Notes: a model not told the origin generated them from the sequence alone. Shown: positions 8,462 through 20,195, counted from the first letter of the stretch. The stretch: 64,000 bases of DNA from Atlantibacter sp. RC6 (GCF_014193285.1 NZ_JACHZE010000014.1:1-64000), one strand, 5' to 3'. Program-made: numbers and translations.

Positions 8462-10006
8462 ATGGCTGACGTCCAACCCCTACCTGCCGCCCCTTGCGGG
8501 GCGGAGTATCTACGCGCGGTGCTGCGCTCGCCGGTTTATGAAGTGGCGCAGGTGACTCCGCTGCAAAAGATGGAAAAACTGTCATCCCGGCTGGGCAACG
8601 TGATTCTGGTGAAGCGGGAAGATCGCCAGCCGGTTCATAGCTTTAAGCTGCGCGGCGCGTACGCCATGATGGCGAATCTTACCGACGAGCAAAAATCTCG
8701 CGGCGTGGTGACGGCCTCTGCCGGCAACCATGCCCAGGGCGTCGCGCTCTCCTCGTCACGCCTCGGGCTAAAGTCGCTGATTGTGATGCCGGTAAGCACT
8801 GCGGATATCAAAGTGGACGCGGTGCGCGGTTTCGGCGGCGAAGTGCTGCTGCACGGCGCGAATTTCGACGAAGCCAAAGCCAAAGCGATTGAGCTGTCTA
8901 CCCAGCAGGGTTTCACCTATGTGCCGCCGTTCGACCATCCGGCAGTCATTGCCGGGCAGGGCACGCTGGCGCTGGAACTGCTTCAACAGGATGCGCATAT
9001 CGACCGGGTATTTGTTCCGGTGGGCGGCGGCGGCCTGGCGGCGGGCGTAGCGGTGTTGATCAAACAGCTGATGCCGCAGATCAAAGTGATCGCGGTGGAA
9101 GCGGAAGATTCCGCCTGCCTGAAAGCCGCGCTGGATGCCGGTAAGCCGGTAGATTTACCGCGCGTTGGGCTGTTCGCTGAAGGCGTGGCGGTTAAGCGCA
9201 TCGGCGACGAAACCTTCCGGGTTTGCCAGGAGTATCTGGATGACATTGTGACGGTAGACAGCGACGCCATCTGCGCGGCGATGAAAGACCTGTTTGAGGA
9301 TGTGCGCGCCGTGGCGGAGCCGTCTGGCGCGCTGGCGCTGGCAGGCATGAAAAAGTATATCCAGCAGCACAACATTCACGGCGAACGGCTGGCGCATATC
9401 CTGTCCGGGGCGAACGTTAATTTCCATGGCCTGCGCTACGTTTCCGAACGTTGTGAACTGGGTGAACAGCGCGAAGCCCTGCTGGCGGTGACCATCCCGG
9501 AAGAGAAAGGCAGCTTCCTGAAGTTCTGCCAGTTGCTCGGCGGGCGTTCGGTGACCGAATTTAATTACCGTTTCGCGGATGCCAGAGACGCCTGCATTTT
9601 TGTCGGCGTACGGTTAAATCGTGGGCTGGAAGAGCGTAGCGAGATCATCAAGATGCTGGCCGATGGCGGCTATGCGGTTGTCGATCTGTCTGACGATGAG
9701 ATGGCGAAACTGCATGTTCGCTATATGGTTGGCGGACGGCCATCGCGCCCGCTTCATGAGCGATTGTACAGTTTTGAATTCCCGGAATCGCCGGGCGCGC
9801 TGCTGAAGTTTTTACAAACGCTTGGCACCCACTGGAATATTTCGCTGTTCCACTACCGCAGCCACGGTACCGACTATGGCCGCGTGCTGGCCGCGTTTGA
9901 GCTGGGCGATCACGAGCCGGATTTCGAAACCCGGCTGAATGAACTGGGTTATGATTGTCACGACGAAACCAATAACCCTGCGTTCAGGTTCTTTTTGGCG
10001 GGTTAG
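8462..10006 (+). CDS. ilvA: Biosynthetic threonine deaminase IlvA
   Basis: 514-aa PLP enzyme that turns threonine into 2-ketobutyrate, the committed step to isoleucine. The PLP lysine is K62 in HSFKLRGAY, and the glycine-rich phosphate loop VGGGGLAAG is near residue 188. Residues from about 330 on form two ACT-like domains for isoleucine inhibition and valine activation. It is the last gene of the operon. Its stop codon overlaps the stop of the convergent ilvY. Confidence 0.97.
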   Translation: MADVQPLPAAPCGAEYLRAVLRSPVYEVAQVTPLQKMEKLSSRLGNVILVKREDRQPVHSFKLRGAYAMMANLTDEQKSRGVVTASAGNHAQGVALSSSRLGLKSLIVMPVSTADIKVDAVRGFGGEVLLHGANFDEAKAKAIELSTQQGFTYVPPFDHPAVIAGQGTLALELLQQDAHIDRVFVPVGGGGLAAGVAVLIKQLMPQIKVIAVEAEDSACLKAALDAGKPVDLPRVGLFAEGVAVKRIGDETFRVCQEYLDDIVTVDSDAICAAMKDLFEDVRAVAEPSGALALAGMKKYIQQHNIHGERLAHILSGANVNFHGLRYVSERCELGEQREALLAVTIPEEKGSFLKFCQLLGGRSVTEFNYRFADARDACIFVGVRLNRGLEERSEIIKMLADGGYAVVDLSDDEMAKLHVRYMVGGRPSRPLHERLYSFEFPESPGALLKFLQTLGTHWNISLFHYRSHGTDYGRVLAAFELGDHEPDFETRLNELGYDCHDETNNPAFRFFLAG

Positions 10007-10893
10007 TGGTTCGGCAGTAGCGTCCAGAACGCATCAATAAGCGGCTCATGCAGCCGCTTTTTTTGTGCGCATACGCCAAGCTCAAACGGCGTTTTCTCAT
10101 CGCTGCGCTCTAAAATCATCACGCGATTACGCACCGGTTCCGGGCTATTTTCCATCACCACTTCCGGCAGCAGCGCCACGCCGCAGCCAAGCGCCACCAT
10201 CGACACCATCGCTTCATGGCCGCTAACCGTGGCGTATATCGACGGATTGCTGATTTTATTGCGCCGGAACCAAAGTTCGATGCGGCGGCGCACCGGCCCC
10301 TGATCGGCCATGATAAACGGCACCGTCGACCAGTCGGGATTATCAACCGATATTTGATTGCGCACCGGACAGGGAAGCGCCGGGGCGATCAGCACCACCG
10401 CCAGATTTTCCAGCATCGAGAAGGCCACCGCGCCGGGCAGGATTTCCGGCTTGCCGGCAATCGCCAGATCGGCTTCGCCTGTAACCACTTTTTCCATCGC
10501 GTCGGCGGCATCACCTGTGGTGAGCTTAATTTCCACGGAAGGATGCTCGGCGCGAAACCGGTCAAGGATCGGCGGCAGATGGCTATACGCGGCGGTGACC
10601 GAGCAGAAAATATGCAGTTCGCCGGAGAGCGACGGCCCTTGCTGATCGATGGTGTGGCGCAGTTGTTGGTATTGCAGCAGCGTTTGCTGGGCGAAGACGC
10701 GCAGCGATTCTCCGGCTTCAGTTAACGTCACGGTGCGGTTATCACGCACAAACAGCGCCTGGCCGAGATCCTCTTCCAGCCGCTGGATCTGCCGGGAGAG
10801 CGTGGAAGGGCTGACGTGCATCGCCCGGGCGCTGCGGCCAAAATGGCGGCTTTCCGCCAGATGCAGGAAGGTTTTAAGATCGCGTAAATCCAC
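10003..10893 (-). CDS. ilvY: LysR-family activator IlvY
   Basis: 296-aa LysR-type regulator that activates ilvC when acetolactate or acetohydroxybutyrate is bound, and represses itself. I chose the GTG start that gives MDLRDLKTFLHL, preceded by GGGAGTG; this matches E. coli IlvY (297 aa), and longer in-frame starts would run into the operator region. The N-terminal helix-turn-helix covers about residues 18-40 (GRSARAMHVSPSTLSRQ). It is divergent from ilvC. Confidence 0.95.
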   Translation of the reverse strand: MDLRDLKTFLHLAESRHFGRSARAMHVSPSTLSRQIQRLEEDLGQALFVRDNRTVTLTEAGESLRVFAQQTLLQYQQLRHTIDQQGPSLSGELHIFCSVTAAYSHLPPILDRFRAEHPSVEIKLTTGDAADAMEKVVTGEADLAIAGKPEILPGAVAFSMLENLAVVLIAPALPCPVRNQISVDNPDWSTVPFIMADQGPVRRRIELWFRRNKISNPSIYATVSGHEAMVSMVALGCGVALLPEVVMENSPEPVRNRVMILERSDEKTPFELGVCAQKKRLHEPLIDAFWTLLPNH

Positions 10894-11043
10894 AGGCGGC
10901 ACTCCCGGTTTGACGTTGCAGAAATTGCAATGTGACGTTGTGAATATATCAATTTCCGCAATAAATTTCCTGTTGTAATGTGGGTACATTCTCGCTCGAT
11001 AGCGAACCGAACAATAAGCACCACAACATCACGAGGTTTTACC
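10894..11043. promoter_or_regulatory. ilvY-ilvC divergent operator/promoter region
   Basis: 150 bases shared by the two divergent promoters. A perfect TTGCA-N5-TGCAA dyad at 10916-10930 fits a LysR-type operator next to the ilvY start. In E. coli, IlvY binds two tandem operators here, one over the ilvY promoter and one near the ilvC -35. I could not fix the ilvC -35 and -10 with confidence. Confidence 0.65.
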
Positions 11044-12519
11044 ATGGCTAACTATTTCAACACACTGAACCTGCGCCAGCAGCTGGCGCAACTGGGTAAA
11101 TGTCGCTTTATGGGCCGCGACGAATTTGCCGATGGCGCAAGCTATCTTCAGGGTAAAAAAGTGGTCATCGTCGGTTGTGGCGCGCAGGGTCTGAACCAGG
11201 GCCTGAACATGCGCGACTCCGGTCTGAATATCTCCTACGCCCTGCGTAAAGAAGCTATCGCGGAAAAACGCGCTTCCTGGCGTAAAGCTACCGAAAACGG
11301 TTTTGCGGTAGGCACGTATGAAGAACTGATCCCGCAGGCGGACCTGGTGGTAAACCTGACGCCGGACAAACAGCACTCCGACGTGGTGCGTTCCGTTCAG
11401 CCGTTGATGAAAGACGGCGCGGCGCTGGGCTACTCTCACGGCTTCAACATTGTTGAAGTGGGCGAGCAGATCCGTAAAGACATCACCGTGGTGATGGTTG
11501 CGCCGAAGTGCCCGGGTACCGAAGTGCGCGAAGAGTACAAACGCGGTTTCGGCGTACCGACCCTGATCGCCGTTCACCCGGAAAACGATCCGAAAGGCGA
11601 AGGCATGGCGATTGCTAAAGCCTGGGCTGCGGCCACTGGCGGTCACCGTGCGGGCGTACTGGAATCTTCCTTCGTTGCGGAAGTGAAATCTGACCTGATG
11701 GGTGAGCAGACCATTCTGTGCGGTATGTTGCAGGCCGGCTCTCTGCTGTGCTTCGACAAGCTGGTGGAAGAGGGCACCGACCCGGCTTATGCGGAAAAAC
11801 TGATTCAATTCGGCTGGGAAACTATCACCGAAGCGCTGAAGCAGGGCGGTATCACCCTGATGATGGATCGCCTGTCTAACCCGGCGAAACTGCGCGCTTA
11901 TGCGCTGTCTGAACAGCTGAAAGAAATCATGGCGCCGCTGTTCCAGAAACACATGGACGACATCATCTCCGGCGAGTTCTCCTCCGGCATGATGGCGGAC
12001 TGGGCGAACGACGATAAGAAACTGCTGACCTGGCGTGAAGAGACCGGCAAAACCGCGTTCGAAACCGCGCCGCAGTATGAAGGCAAAATCAGCGAACAGG
12101 AGTACTTCGATAAAGGCGTACTGATGATCGCAATGGTAAAAGCGGGCGTTGAGCTGGCATTCGAAACCATGGTGGATTCCGGCATCATCGAAGAATCCGC
12201 ATACTATGAATCACTGCACGAGCTGCCGCTGATCGCCAACACTATCGCCCGTAAGCGCCTGTATGAAATGAACGTGGTGATTTCCGATACCGCCGAATAC
12301 GGTAACTACCTGTTCTCTTACGCTTGTGTGCCGTTGCTGAAAGAGTTTATGACCACGCTGCAGCCGGGTGACCTGGGTAAAGCCATTGCCGAAGGCGCGG
12401 TAGACAACGCGCAGTTGCGTGACGTGAACGACGCCATCCGCAGCCACGAAATCGAAAAAGTGGGCCAGAAACTGCGTGGGTATATGACGGATATGAAACG
12501 CATCGCTGTTGCAGGATAG
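11044..12519 (+). CDS. ilvC: Ketol-acid reductoisomerase IlvC
   Basis: 491-aa class II (long form) ketol-acid reductoisomerase. It isomerises and reduces acetolactate or acetohydroxybutyrate with NADPH and Mg. The N-terminal Rossmann motif is [14 protein letters not shown]. The metal-binding segment [11 protein letters not shown] carries the conserved Asp and Glu. The start after GAGGTTTT gives [10 protein letters not shown] and the usual 491 aa. It is monocistronic, under IlvY control, with a strong terminator after it. Confidence 0.97.
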   Translation: MANYFNTLNLRQQLAQLGKCRFMGRDEFADGASYLQGKKVVIVGCGAQGLNQGLNMRDSGLNISYALRKEAIAEKRASWRKATENGFAVGTYEELIPQADLVVNLTPDKQHSDVVRSVQPLMKDGAALGYSHGFNIVEVGEQIRKDITVVMVAPKCPGTEVREEYKRGFGVPTLIAVHPENDPKGEGMAIAKAWAAATGGHRAGVLESSFVAEVKSDLMGEQTILCGMLQAGSLLCFDKLVEEGTDPAYAEKLIQFGWETITEALKQGGITLMMDRLSNPAKLRAYALSEQLKEIMAPLFQKHMDDIISGEFSSGMMADWANDDKKLLTWREETGKTAFETAPQYEGKISEQEYFDKGVLMIAMVKAGVELAFETMVDSGIIEESAYYESLHELPLIANTIARKRLYEMNVVISDTAEYGNYLFSYACVPLLKEFMTTLQPGDLGKAIAEGAVDNAQLRDVNDAIRSHEIEKVGQKLRGYMTDMKRIAVAG

Positions 12520-12533
12520 AACTCCAATACGAC

Positions 12534-12570
12534 AAAAAAAGCCCGGTGAATGAAATTCACCGGGCTTTTT
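12534..12570. terminator. Bidirectional terminator between ilvC and ppiC
   Basis: A 15-bp stem (AAAAAGCCCGGTGAA and complement) with loop TGAAA has an A-run on its left and a T-run on its right. It serves ilvC on the plus strand and ppiC on the minus strand. Confidence 0.93.
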
Positions 12571-12572
12571 GA

Positions 12573-12863
<291 letters not shown>

Positions 12864-12901
12864 TTAAGTCATAGGGATTACGGCGGCTATAGTAGCGATC
12901 C

Positions 12902-13183
12902 TTAATGGCGATACAACACCTTAATGACGTGATAGCCAAATTTTGTTTTCACCGGTCCGAATGGCTTTAACAGCGGGCAACTGAACACCGCCTGGTCAAA
13001 GGGAGCGACCATCGCGCCTTTGCTGAACTCGCCCAGATTGCCGCCGTTGCGCCCGGAGGGGCAGCTGGAGTAGCGTTTCGCCAGGGTATCAAAACTGACG
13101 CCGCGCTCGAGTTTTTGCATGATCTCCAGCGCCAGTTTTTCGGTCTTGACGAGGATATGCAGGGCCGCTGCGGTTCTTGCCAT
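12902..13183 (-). CDS. Second, tandem parvulin isomerase (PpiC paralogue)
   Basis: A second 93-aa parvulin directly upstream of ppiC on the same strand. By my count it shares 58 of 93 residues (62 percent) with the first copy. It keeps the core motifs ([26 protein letters not shown]). Most changes fall in the first helix (residues 20-33) and around 54-65. The start after a GGAG site gives [10 protein letters not shown]; a longer frame to 13204 is possible but unlikely. The divergence argues for an old duplication kept by selection. E. coli K-12 has only one ppiC here. Confidence 0.9.
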   Translation of the reverse strand: MARTAAALHILVKTEKLALEIMQKLERGVSFDTLAKRYSSCPSGRNGGNLGEFSKGAMVAPFDQAVFSCPLLKPFGPVKTKFGYHVIKVLYRH

Positions 13184-13304
13184 AATTAATCTCCGGGAAG
13201 TCATTCGCTTGTCTTCACTTTACCATTCCCTGACCGGATTGCCGTTAATTCCTCGTTCCGCTTTTGCTACAATCCCTCCCCCGTTCGAAGATTGAGCAAC
13301 TATC

Positions 13305-15335
13305 ATGCGTTTAAACCCCGGTCAACAACACGCTGTCGAATTCGTCACCGGCCCCTGCCTGGTGCTGGCGGGCGCGGGCTCCGGTAAGACGCGCGTGATC
13401 ACCAATAAAATCGCCCACCTGATCCGCGGCTGCGGCTATCAGGCCAAACATATCGCGGCGGTGACTTTTACTAACAAAGCGGCGCGCGAGATGAAAGAAC
13501 GCGTGGCGCAAACCCTGGGGCGCAAAGAGGCGCGCGGCCTGATGATCTCCACTTTCCATACGCTGGGCCTGGAAATCATTAAACGTGAATACAAAGCCCT
13601 GGGCATGAAAGCCAACTTCTCGCTGTTCGACGATACCGACCAGCTGGCGCTGATCAAGGAACTCACCGACGGGCTGGTGGAGAACGATAAAGCGCTGTAT
13701 CAGCAATTGCTGTCCACCATTTCGAACTGGAAAAACGATCTGCTTAACCCGGCCCAGGCGGCTGCGCAGGCCAAAGGCGAACGCGACCGCATCTTTGCCC
13801 ATTGCTACAGCCTGTACGACGCGCACCTTAAAGCCTGTAACGTGCTCGACTTTGACGATCTGATCCTGCTGCCGACCCTGCTATTACAGCGTAATGAAGA
13901 AGTGCGCGAACGCTGGCAGAACCGCATCCGCTATTTGCTGGTGGATGAGTATCAGGACACCAACACCAGCCAGTATGAAATGGTAAAACTGCTGGTGGGC
14001 GCGCGGGCGCGGTTTACTGTGGTAGGCGATGATGATCAGTCCATCTACTCCTGGCGCGGCGCGCGTCCGCAGAACCTGGTGCTGCTCAGCAAAGATTTCC
14101 CCGCGTTGCAGGTGATCAAACTGGAGCAAAACTACCGTTCATCCGGGCGCATCCTGAAAGCGGCGAATATCCTGATCGCCAATAACCCGCATGTATTCGA
14201 AAAGAAACTGTTCTCCGAGCTGGGTTACGGGGCTGAACTGAAAGTGCTGTTGGCAAATCATGAAGAGCATGAAGCGGAGCGGGTGGCGGGTGAGCTTATC
14301 GCTCATCACTTTATCAATAAAACCCAGTACAAGGATTACGCAATCCTTTACCGCGGCAACCACCAGTCGCGAGTGTTTGAAAAACTGCTGATGCAAAACC
14401 GCATTCCGTATCGCATCTCCGGCGGCACCTCATTCTTCTCACGTCCAGAAATTAAGGATTTGTTAGCCTATTTGCGGGTACTCACTAACCCGGACGACGA
14501 CAGCGCGTTTATGCGCATTGTGAATACGCCGCGCCGGGAGATCGGCCCCGCCACGCTGCAAAAGCTGGGCGAGTGGGCGAATCAGCGTAACAAAAGTCTG
14601 TTCACCGCCAGCTTTGACATGGGGCTGAGCCAGACGCTGACCGGGCGCGGTTACGAATCCTTAACCCGCTTCACCCACTGGCTGGGCGAAGTGGCTCGCC
14701 TGGCGGAGCGCGAGCCGGTGGCGGCGGTGCGCGATCTGATCCACGGTATTGATTATGAGTCCTGGCTTTACGAGACTTCGCCGAGCCAGAAAGCCGCCGA
14801 AATGCGCATGAAGAACGTTAACCAGCTGTTTAGCTGGATGACGGAAATGTTGGAAGGCTCAGAACTTGAGGAGCCGATGACGCTGACTCAGGTGGTCACT
14901 CGTTTTACCCTGCGTGACATGATGGAGCGCGGCGAAAGCGAAGAGGATCTCGATCAGGTACAGCTGATGACTCTGCACGCTTCGAAAGGTCTGGAATTCC
15001 CGTATGTCTTTTTAGTGGGAATGGAAGAGGGGCTGTTGCCGCACCAGAGCAGTATTGATGAAGACAACGTCGACGAGGAGCGCCGTCTTGCTTATGTCGG
15101 CATCACCCGCGCCCAGAAAGAACTGACGTTTACCCTGTGCAAAGAGCGTCGCCAGTATGGGGAGTTAGTGCGCCCGGAGCCGAGCCGTTTTCTGCTGGAA
15201 TTGCCCCAGGACGACGTGATGTGGGAGCAGGAGCGTAAAGTGGTGTCACCTCAGGAGCGAATGCAGAAAGGGCAAGGTCATCTGGCAAATCTGAAGGCGA
15301 TGATGGCGAAAGCGCGAGGCGAGAAAAACGCGTAA
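13305..15335 (+). CDS. rep: ATP-dependent DNA helicase Rep
   Basis: 676-aa superfamily 1A 3'-to-5' helicase that travels with the replisome and clears proteins ahead of the fork. The Walker A AGAGSGKT is at 22-29, motif II is DEYQDTN, and motif III is [29 protein letters not shown] and the [10 protein letters not shown] motif VI follow. The length fits E. coli Rep (673 aa), with a short extension at the C-terminus (AKARGEKNA). It is a paralogue of uvrD, also in this window. Confidence 0.96.
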   Translation: MRLNPGQQHAVEFVTGPCLVLAGAGSGKTRVITNKIAHLIRGCGYQAKHIAAVTFTNKAAREMKERVAQTLGRKEARGLMISTFHTLGLEIIKREYKALGMKANFSLFDDTDQLALIKELTDGLVENDKALYQQLLSTISNWKNDLLNPAQAAAQAKGERDRIFAHCYSLYDAHLKACNVLDFDDLILLPTLLLQRNEEVRERWQNRIRYLLVDEYQDTNTSQYEMVKLLVGARARFTVVGDDDQSIYSWRGARPQNLVLLSKDFPALQVIKLEQNYRSSGRILKAANILIANNPHVFEKKLFSELGYGAELKVLLANHEEHEAERVAGELIAHHFINKTQYKDYAILYRGNHQSRVFEKLLMQNRIPYRISGGTSFFSRPEIKDLLAYLRVLTNPDDDSAFMRIVNTPRREIGPATLQKLGEWANQRNKSLFTASFDMGLSQTLTGRGYESLTRFTHWLGEVARLAEREPVAAVRDLIHGIDYESWLYETSPSQKAAEMRMKNVNQLFSWMTEMLEGSELEEPMTLTQVVTRFTLRDMMERGESEEDLDQVQLMTLHASKGLEFPYVFLVGMEEGLLPHQSSIDEDNVDEERRLAYVGITRAQKELTFTLCKERRQYGELVRPEPSRFLLELPQDDVMWEQERKVVSPQERMQKGQGHLANLKAMMAKARGEKNA

Positions 15336-15357
15336 GCGTCCGGCAAAGGACGCTTAC
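15332..15357 (-). terminator. Terminator hairpin between rep and gppA
   Basis: A 10-bp perfect stem (GTAAGCGTCC and complement) with a 6-base loop overlaps the rep stop. Read on the minus strand it is followed by GCGTTTTTC, so it best serves gppA. On the plus strand there is no T-run. Confidence 0.7.
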
Positions 15358-15359
15358 GG

Positions 15360-16844
15360 TTATGCGATTACTAACGGCCAGTGAACATAGCTCTGCCAGA
15401 GCTGTTCCTGCTCCAGCGATTCGGCGGCAAGCGGATGGCTGGATAACCAGTTTTCCGGCAGGGTCAGGGTGAGCGTATCGCCCTGTGCTGATAGATCCAC
15501 CGTTGGCAATGTATCGTCGCGGCGGCGGCTGGCGAACATAATCGACAGCCGCAACAGGCGGCACAGTTGCTCGGCCACGCGTGGCGGCACGGCATTTTGC
15601 TGGTGCAACGATGACAAATCCACCGGGCTGGTTTGATTCAACAGCAGCGTAGACAGCAGCTTTTTCTGCGCGGGCGTGAAGCCTGGCAAATCAAGGTTGC
15701 TCACCAGCCATGCGGCGTGCAGCGGCGCCTGTTTAAAATCAACGCTCAGGCCTATTTCATGCAGTTGCGCGGCGGCATACAGCATCGCCTTGCTGAGTTC
15801 ATCCAGTTGCCAGGCATCTGCCGTCTGGGCGACAAACTTTTCCGCCAGATGGGACACGCGTTGCGCTTGTTCGGTATCCACCAGAAACCGGCGCTGAATA
15901 TTACGCAGCGTGCGGCTGCGAATATCCTGATCCACCGACAGGTGCAGCATGCCGTAGACCAGCCCTTCACGCAGCGCACCGCCCGCCAGCGTCATGCACG
16001 CAATATTCAGCTCTTTAAAGATGGCAATCAGAATGGCGAGGCCGCTGGGAAATACCAGCGCGCGCTCAAGCGTCAGCCCTTCGATTTCCAGCTCTTCCAG
16101 ACGGCCACAGTGGATGGCGCGCTGTTTCAGCTGTTCGAGCTTGGCAAGCGTAATGCGCTCATCCATGCCCTGCGCCATCATGATTTCCTGCAATGCCTGA
16201 ACGGTGCCGGATGCCCCGACACAGGTTTGCCAGCCGTGTTTTCGCAACTCGCCGATAACCGGCTGTAACACAGCGCTGGCGGCCTGTTGGGCAGCCTCGA
16301 AATTTTCTTTGGTCAGGCTACGGTCAGTGAAAAAACGCTCAAGCCAGGTGACGCAACCCATCGACAGGCTGAACAGGGATGTCGCCTGCGCGCCGGTGCC
16401 AGTGACCAGTTCGGTGCTGGCGCCGCCAATATCCACCACCAGCCGACGATCCGCGCCGCCCGTAGTGTGCGCCACGCCCTGGTAAATCAAGCGCGCTTCT
16501 TCTTCGCCGCTGATCACCTGGATTGGGCAGCCTAAAATTTGCTGCGCTTTCTCGATGAATTCGGCGGAGTTAACCGCGAGACGCAGCGTGGCGGTGGCAA
16601 CGGCACGTACCTGAATGGAGGGAATATCCTGTAAACGCTCGGCGAACAGCCGCAGACATTGCCAGCCGCGTTCCATAGCATCATGCGAAAGGGTGTTGTC
16701 ACTGCTTAAGCCCGCCGCGAGACGGACTTTGCGTTTGATGCGCGTGAGGGTCTGGATACTGCCCGCCACCTCACGCACGACCAGCATATGAAAACTATTC
16801 GAACCGAGATCTATAGCTGCATACAGCGAGGCGGCGGATGGCAT
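15360..16844 (-). CDS. gppA: Exopolyphosphatase / pppGpp phosphohydrolase GppA
   Basis: 494-aa member of the Ppx/GppA family, the same length as in E. coli. It hydrolyses pppGpp to ppGpp in the stringent response and has exopolyphosphatase activity. The ASKHA-fold phosphate motif [11 protein letters not shown] is at the N-terminus, with [11 protein letters not shown] near residue 145 and a C-terminal HD-like helical domain. It lies five bases after rhlB on the same strand and is probably co-transcribed. Confidence 0.95.
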   Translation of the reverse strand: MPSAASLYAAIDLGSNSFHMLVVREVAGSIQTLTRIKRKVRLAAGLSSDNTLSHDAMERGWQCLRLFAERLQDIPSIQVRAVATATLRLAVNSAEFIEKAQQILGCPIQVISGEEEARLIYQGVAHTTGGADRRLVVDIGGASTELVTGTGAQATSLFSLSMGCVTWLERFFTDRSLTKENFEAAQQAASAVLQPVIGELRKHGWQTCVGASGTVQALQEIMMAQGMDERITLAKLEQLKQRAIHCGRLEELEIEGLTLERALVFPSGLAILIAIFKELNIACMTLAGGALREGLVYGMLHLSVDQDIRSRTLRNIQRRFLVDTEQAQRVSHLAEKFVAQTADAWQLDELSKAMLYAAAQLHEIGLSVDFKQAPLHAAWLVSNLDLPGFTPAQKKLLSTLLLNQTSPVDLSSLHQQNAVPPRVAEQLCRLLRLSIMFASRRRDDTLPTVDLSAQGDTLTLTLPENWLSSHPLAAESLEQEQLWQSYVHWPLVIA

Positions 16845-16849
16845 CTGAC

Positions 16850-18118
16850 TTAACCTGTGCGGCGACGGTTTCGGGGCGCGCCACCCGTGCGACGCGGACC
16901 ATTGCCGGAACGAACACGGGTCAGGCGCTTCGGCGGCGGTAACTGGGTCAGCAGTGCATCAGGGTTGTATTTGCTTACCGGAATCGAATGGCTGATGTAG
17001 CTTTCGATGGCCGGCAGGTTCAACGCATACTCTTCACAGGCCAGGCTGATGGAGTGCCCGCTGGCGCCTGCGCGTCCGGTACGGCCAATACGGTGAACGT
17101 AATCTTCACAGTCGTCCGGCAGATCGTAGTTGAACACATGGGTTACCGCAGGGATGTGTAAGCCACGCGCCGCAACGTCGGTCGCTACCAGAATATCCAG
17201 GTCGCCACGGGTGAATTCATCAAGAATTCGCAGGCGTTTTTTCTGCGCCACGTCGCCGGTTAAAAGCCCGACGCGATGACCGTCAGCGGCCAGATGACCC
17301 CAAATATCTTCACAGCGATGTTTGGTATTGGCGAAAATAATCGCGCGATCCGGCCACTCTTCTTCGATAAGGGTCTGCAGCAGACGCATCTTTTCTTCGT
17401 TGGACGGATAGAAAAGCTCTTCTTTTATGCGGTGGCCGGTTTTCTGTTCCGGTTCGACTTCCACATATTCCGCGTTGTTCATCTGCTCGAAAGCCAGTTC
17501 ACGCACGCGATAAGACAGGGTGGCAGAAAACAGCATATTCAGACGCTGGGTCACCGGCGGCATGCGACGGAACAACCAACGAATGTCCTTAATAAAGCCG
17601 AGATCGTACATGCGATCCGCTTCATCAAGCACCACGACCTGGATTGCGCCCAGATTAATGTGGTTCTGTTTGGCGTAGTCGATTAAACGACCGGTGGTGC
17701 CGATCAGAATATCCACGCCGCTTTCCAGCACTTTAAGCTGTTTATCGTAACCGTCGCCGCCGTAAGCCAGGCCAATTTTCAGGCCGGTGGATTGCGCAAG
17801 CGGTTCTGCATCAGAGTGAATCTGAACGGCGAGTTCACGCGTCGGCGCCATAATAATCGCGCGCGGTTGATTCACCTGGCGGTTTTCGATCGCCGGGTTA
17901 GAAAGGAGGTAATGAAACGTTGACGTTAAAAACGCCATCGTTTTGCCGGTACCGGTTTGCGCCTGTCCTGCAACATCACGTCCCGCCAGCGTCAGGGGAA
18001 GTGCGAGTGCCTGAATCGGGGTGCAATTATGAAACCCTTTCTTTTCAAGGGCTTCAATCACCGCGGGGTGCAGGGCGAAGTCGGCAAACTTCTGTTCTGT
18101 TAAATGTGTTTTGCTCAT
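16850..18118 (-). CDS. rhlB: DEAD-box RNA helicase RhlB
   Basis: 422-aa DEAD-box helicase, a component of the RNA degradosome that unwinds structured RNA for PNPase and RNase E. The Q motif lies near residue 30, AQTGTGKT is motif I, and [14 protein letters not shown] is motif II. SAT and the [10 protein letters not shown] motif VI follow. A basic tail ([13 protein letters not shown]) ends the protein. It is divergent from trxA. Confidence 0.96.
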   Translation of the reverse strand: MSKTHLTEQKFADFALHPAVIEALEKKGFHNCTPIQALALPLTLAGRDVAGQAQTGTGKTMAFLTSTFHYLLSNPAIENRQVNQPRAIIMAPTRELAVQIHSDAEPLAQSTGLKIGLAYGGDGYDKQLKVLESGVDILIGTTGRLIDYAKQNHINLGAIQVVVLDEADRMYDLGFIKDIRWLFRRMPPVTQRLNMLFSATLSYRVRELAFEQMNNAEYVEVEPEQKTGHRIKEELFYPSNEEKMRLLQTLIEEEWPDRAIIFANTKHRCEDIWGHLAADGHRVGLLTGDVAQKKRLRILDEFTRGDLDILVATDVAARGLHIPAVTHVFNYDLPDDCEDYVHRIGRTGRAGASGHSISLACEEYALNLPAIESYISHSIPVSKYNPDALLTQLPPPKRLTRVRSGNGPRRTGGAPRNRRRTG

Positions 18119-18236
18119 AGTGTGGTAGAATATCAGCTAACTATTGCTTTACGAAAGCGTATCCGGTGAAATAAAGTCAACCTAATGTTGGTTAATGCTA
18201 CACCAACACGCCAGGCCTAATCTTGTGGAGTAAAAC

Positions 18237-18566
18237 ATGAGCGATAAAATTATTCACCTGACCGATGACAGTTTTGACACGGATGTACTAAAAGCGGACG
18301 GGTTGATTCTTGTTGATTTCTGGGCAGAGTGGTGCGGCCCTTGTAAAATGATTGCGCCGATTCTGGATGAAATCGCTGATGAATATCAGGGCAAATTGAC
18401 CATTGCCAAGCTGAACATTGACCAAAACCCGGGCACGGCACCGAAATACGGTATCCGCGGCATCCCTACGCTGCTGCTGTTCAAGAACGGCGAAGTGGCG
18501 GCGACCAAAGTGGGTGCGTTGTCTAAAGGTCAGCTGAAAGAGTTTCTGGACGCTAACCTGGCGTAA
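18237..18566 (+). CDS. trxA: Thioredoxin 1 TrxA
   Basis: 109-aa thioredoxin with the active site WCGPC at residues 32-36. It reduces protein disulfides in the cytoplasm, including ribonucleotide reductase and PAPS reductase. Nearly identical to E. coli TrxA. It is separated from rho by a long leader that is mostly rho control region. Confidence 0.97.
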   Translation: MSDKIIHLTDDSFDTDVLKADGLILVDFWAEWCGPCKMIAPILDEIADEYQGKLTIAKLNIDQNPGTAPKYGIRGIPTLLLFKNGEVAATKVGALSKGQLKEFLDANLA

Positions 18567-18918
18567 TCGCCTCTTAGCCGGCGCGTACAGGGTCCGAAAA
18601 ACGTCGGACCGCTGGACGCCCGGCGATAGTCGTGCTAAGTTGTTTATCAACTGCTGTTTGAACTTGCCTTATAGTTTAAATCTTGTAATACCCAATACTT
18701 CCCGGCGCTATAAAGACAGACTACCTTTAAGCCCGCGTGAAGTGATTATTATCCGGGCTCATCATTCATTCCGTCTTGTCGTTTCAGTTCTGCGTTCTTT
18801 CCTGCAACCAGGCCACGAACAGACATGAGATGAAGGCCGTTAACAGGCATGGATGTTCCTGCCATACCATTCACAACATTAAGTTCGAGATTTACCCCGA
18901 GTTTAAGAACCCACCATT
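18567..18918 (+). promoter_or_regulatory. trxA-rho intergenic region and rho leader
   Basis: 352 bases with no intact gene. A GGTCCGA/TCGGACC hairpin lies at 18591-18610. The part from about 18760 to the rho start closely follows the E. coli rho leader, which is subject to Rho autoregulation by premature termination. E. coli encodes the leader peptide RhoL here. The matching frame (stop TGA at 18831-18833, decoding ..SCRFSSAFFP..) has an in-frame TGA at 18738 and no ATG or GTG start after it, except an ATG two codons from the end. A 62-codon frame at 18640-18828 lies in a different phase and is not convincing. Confidence 0.7.
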
Positions 18919-20178
18919 ATGAATCTTACCGAATTAAAGAATACGCCGGTTTCTGAGCTGATTACTCTCGGCGAAAATATGGGGCTGGAAAACCTGGCCC
19001 GTATGCGCAAACAGGACATTATTTTCGCCATCCTGAAGCAACACGCGAAGAGTGGCGAAGATATCTTTGGCGACGGTGTGCTGGAGATATTGCAGGACGG
19101 ATTTGGTTTCCTCCGTTCCGCAGACAGCTCCTACCTTGCCGGTCCCGATGACATCTACGTTTCTCCCAGCCAAATCCGCCGTTTCAACCTCCGCACAGGG
19201 GATACCATCTCCGGTAAGATTCGCCCGCCGAAAGAAGGCGAGCGTTACTTTGCGCTGCTGAAAGTTAACGAAGTCAACTACGACAAACCCGAAAACGCCC
19301 GCAACAAAATCCTGTTTGAAAACCTTACCCCGCTGCACGCGAACTCCCGTTTGCGTATGGAGCGCGGTAACGGCTCTACCGAGGATTTAACCGCGCGCGT
19401 ACTGGACCTGGCATCGCCGATTGGCCGTGGCCAGCGTGGTCTGATTGTGGCGCCGCCAAAAGCCGGTAAAACCATGCTGCTGCAGAACATCGCCCAGAGC
19501 ATCGCTTACAACCATCCTGACTGTGTGCTGATGGTGTTGCTGATCGACGAACGTCCGGAAGAAGTGACCGAGATGCAGCGTCTGGTGAAAGGTGAAGTGG
19601 TTGCGTCAACCTTCGACGAACCGGCTTCTCGCCACGTTCAGGTTGCGGAAATGGTTATCGAGAAGGCCAAGCGTCTGGTTGAGCACAAGAAAGACGTGAT
19701 CATTCTGCTCGACTCCATTACCCGTCTGGCGCGCGCCTACAACACCGTGGTACCGGCTTCCGGTAAAGTGTTGACCGGTGGTGTGGACGCCAACGCCCTG
19801 CATCGTCCGAAGCGTTTCTTCGGTGCCGCGCGTAACGTGGAAGAGGGCGGTAGCCTGACCATCATCGCGACTGCGCTGATCGATACCGGCTCTAAAATGG
19901 ACGAAGTTATCTACGAAGAATTTAAAGGTACAGGCAACATGGAACTGCACCTGTCTCGTAAGATTGCTGAAAAACGCGTGTTCCCGGCGATTGATTACAA
20001 CCGCTCCGGTACCCGTAAAGAAGAGCTGCTCACGACTCAGGAAGAGCTGCAGAAAATGTGGATCCTGCGTAAGATCATTCACCCGATGGGCGAAATCGAC
20101 GCAATGGAATTCCTCATTAACAAGCTGGCTATGACGAAGACTAACGATGATTTCTTCGACATGATGAAGCGCTCTTAA
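18919..20178 (+). CDS. rho: Transcription termination factor Rho
   Basis: 419-aa hexameric RNA-dependent ATPase that terminates transcription. The N-terminal RNA-binding domain includes the cold-shock-like fold ([11 protein letters not shown] near residue 55). The P-loop is VAPPKAGKT near 176-185, the Walker [12 protein letters not shown] is near 260, and the R- and Q-loops follow. It has the same length and almost the same sequence as E. coli Rho. A terminator follows within 20 bases. Confidence 0.98.
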   Translation: MNLTELKNTPVSELITLGENMGLENLARMRKQDIIFAILKQHAKSGEDIFGDGVLEILQDGFGFLRSADSSYLAGPDDIYVSPSQIRRFNLRTGDTISGKIRPPKEGERYFALLKVNEVNYDKPENARNKILFENLTPLHANSRLRMERGNGSTEDLTARVLDLASPIGRGQRGLIVAPPKAGKTMLLQNIAQSIAYNHPDCVLMVLLIDERPEEVTEMQRLVKGEVVASTFDEPASRHVQVAEMVIEKAKRLVEHKKDVIILLDSITRLARAYNTVVPASGKVLTGGVDANALHRPKRFFGAARNVEEGGSLTIIATALIDTGSKMDEVIYEEFKGTGNMELHLSRKIAEKRVFPAIDYNRSGTRKEELLTTQEELQKMWILRKIIHPMGEIDAMEFLINKLAMTKTNDDFFDMMKRS

Positions 20179-20195
20179 GTTGTAAAAACTCGGGG

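Noticed and set aside
11029-11952. 307-codon minus-strand frame inside ilvC
   Set aside because: It lies wholly antisense to ilvC, has no family resemblance and is the kind of long shadow frame expected in GC-rich coding DNA.
18640-18828. 62-codon frame in the rho leader
   Set aside because: It is in a different phase from the RhoL frame, and its conserved 3' part is explained by conservation of the rho leader RNA.
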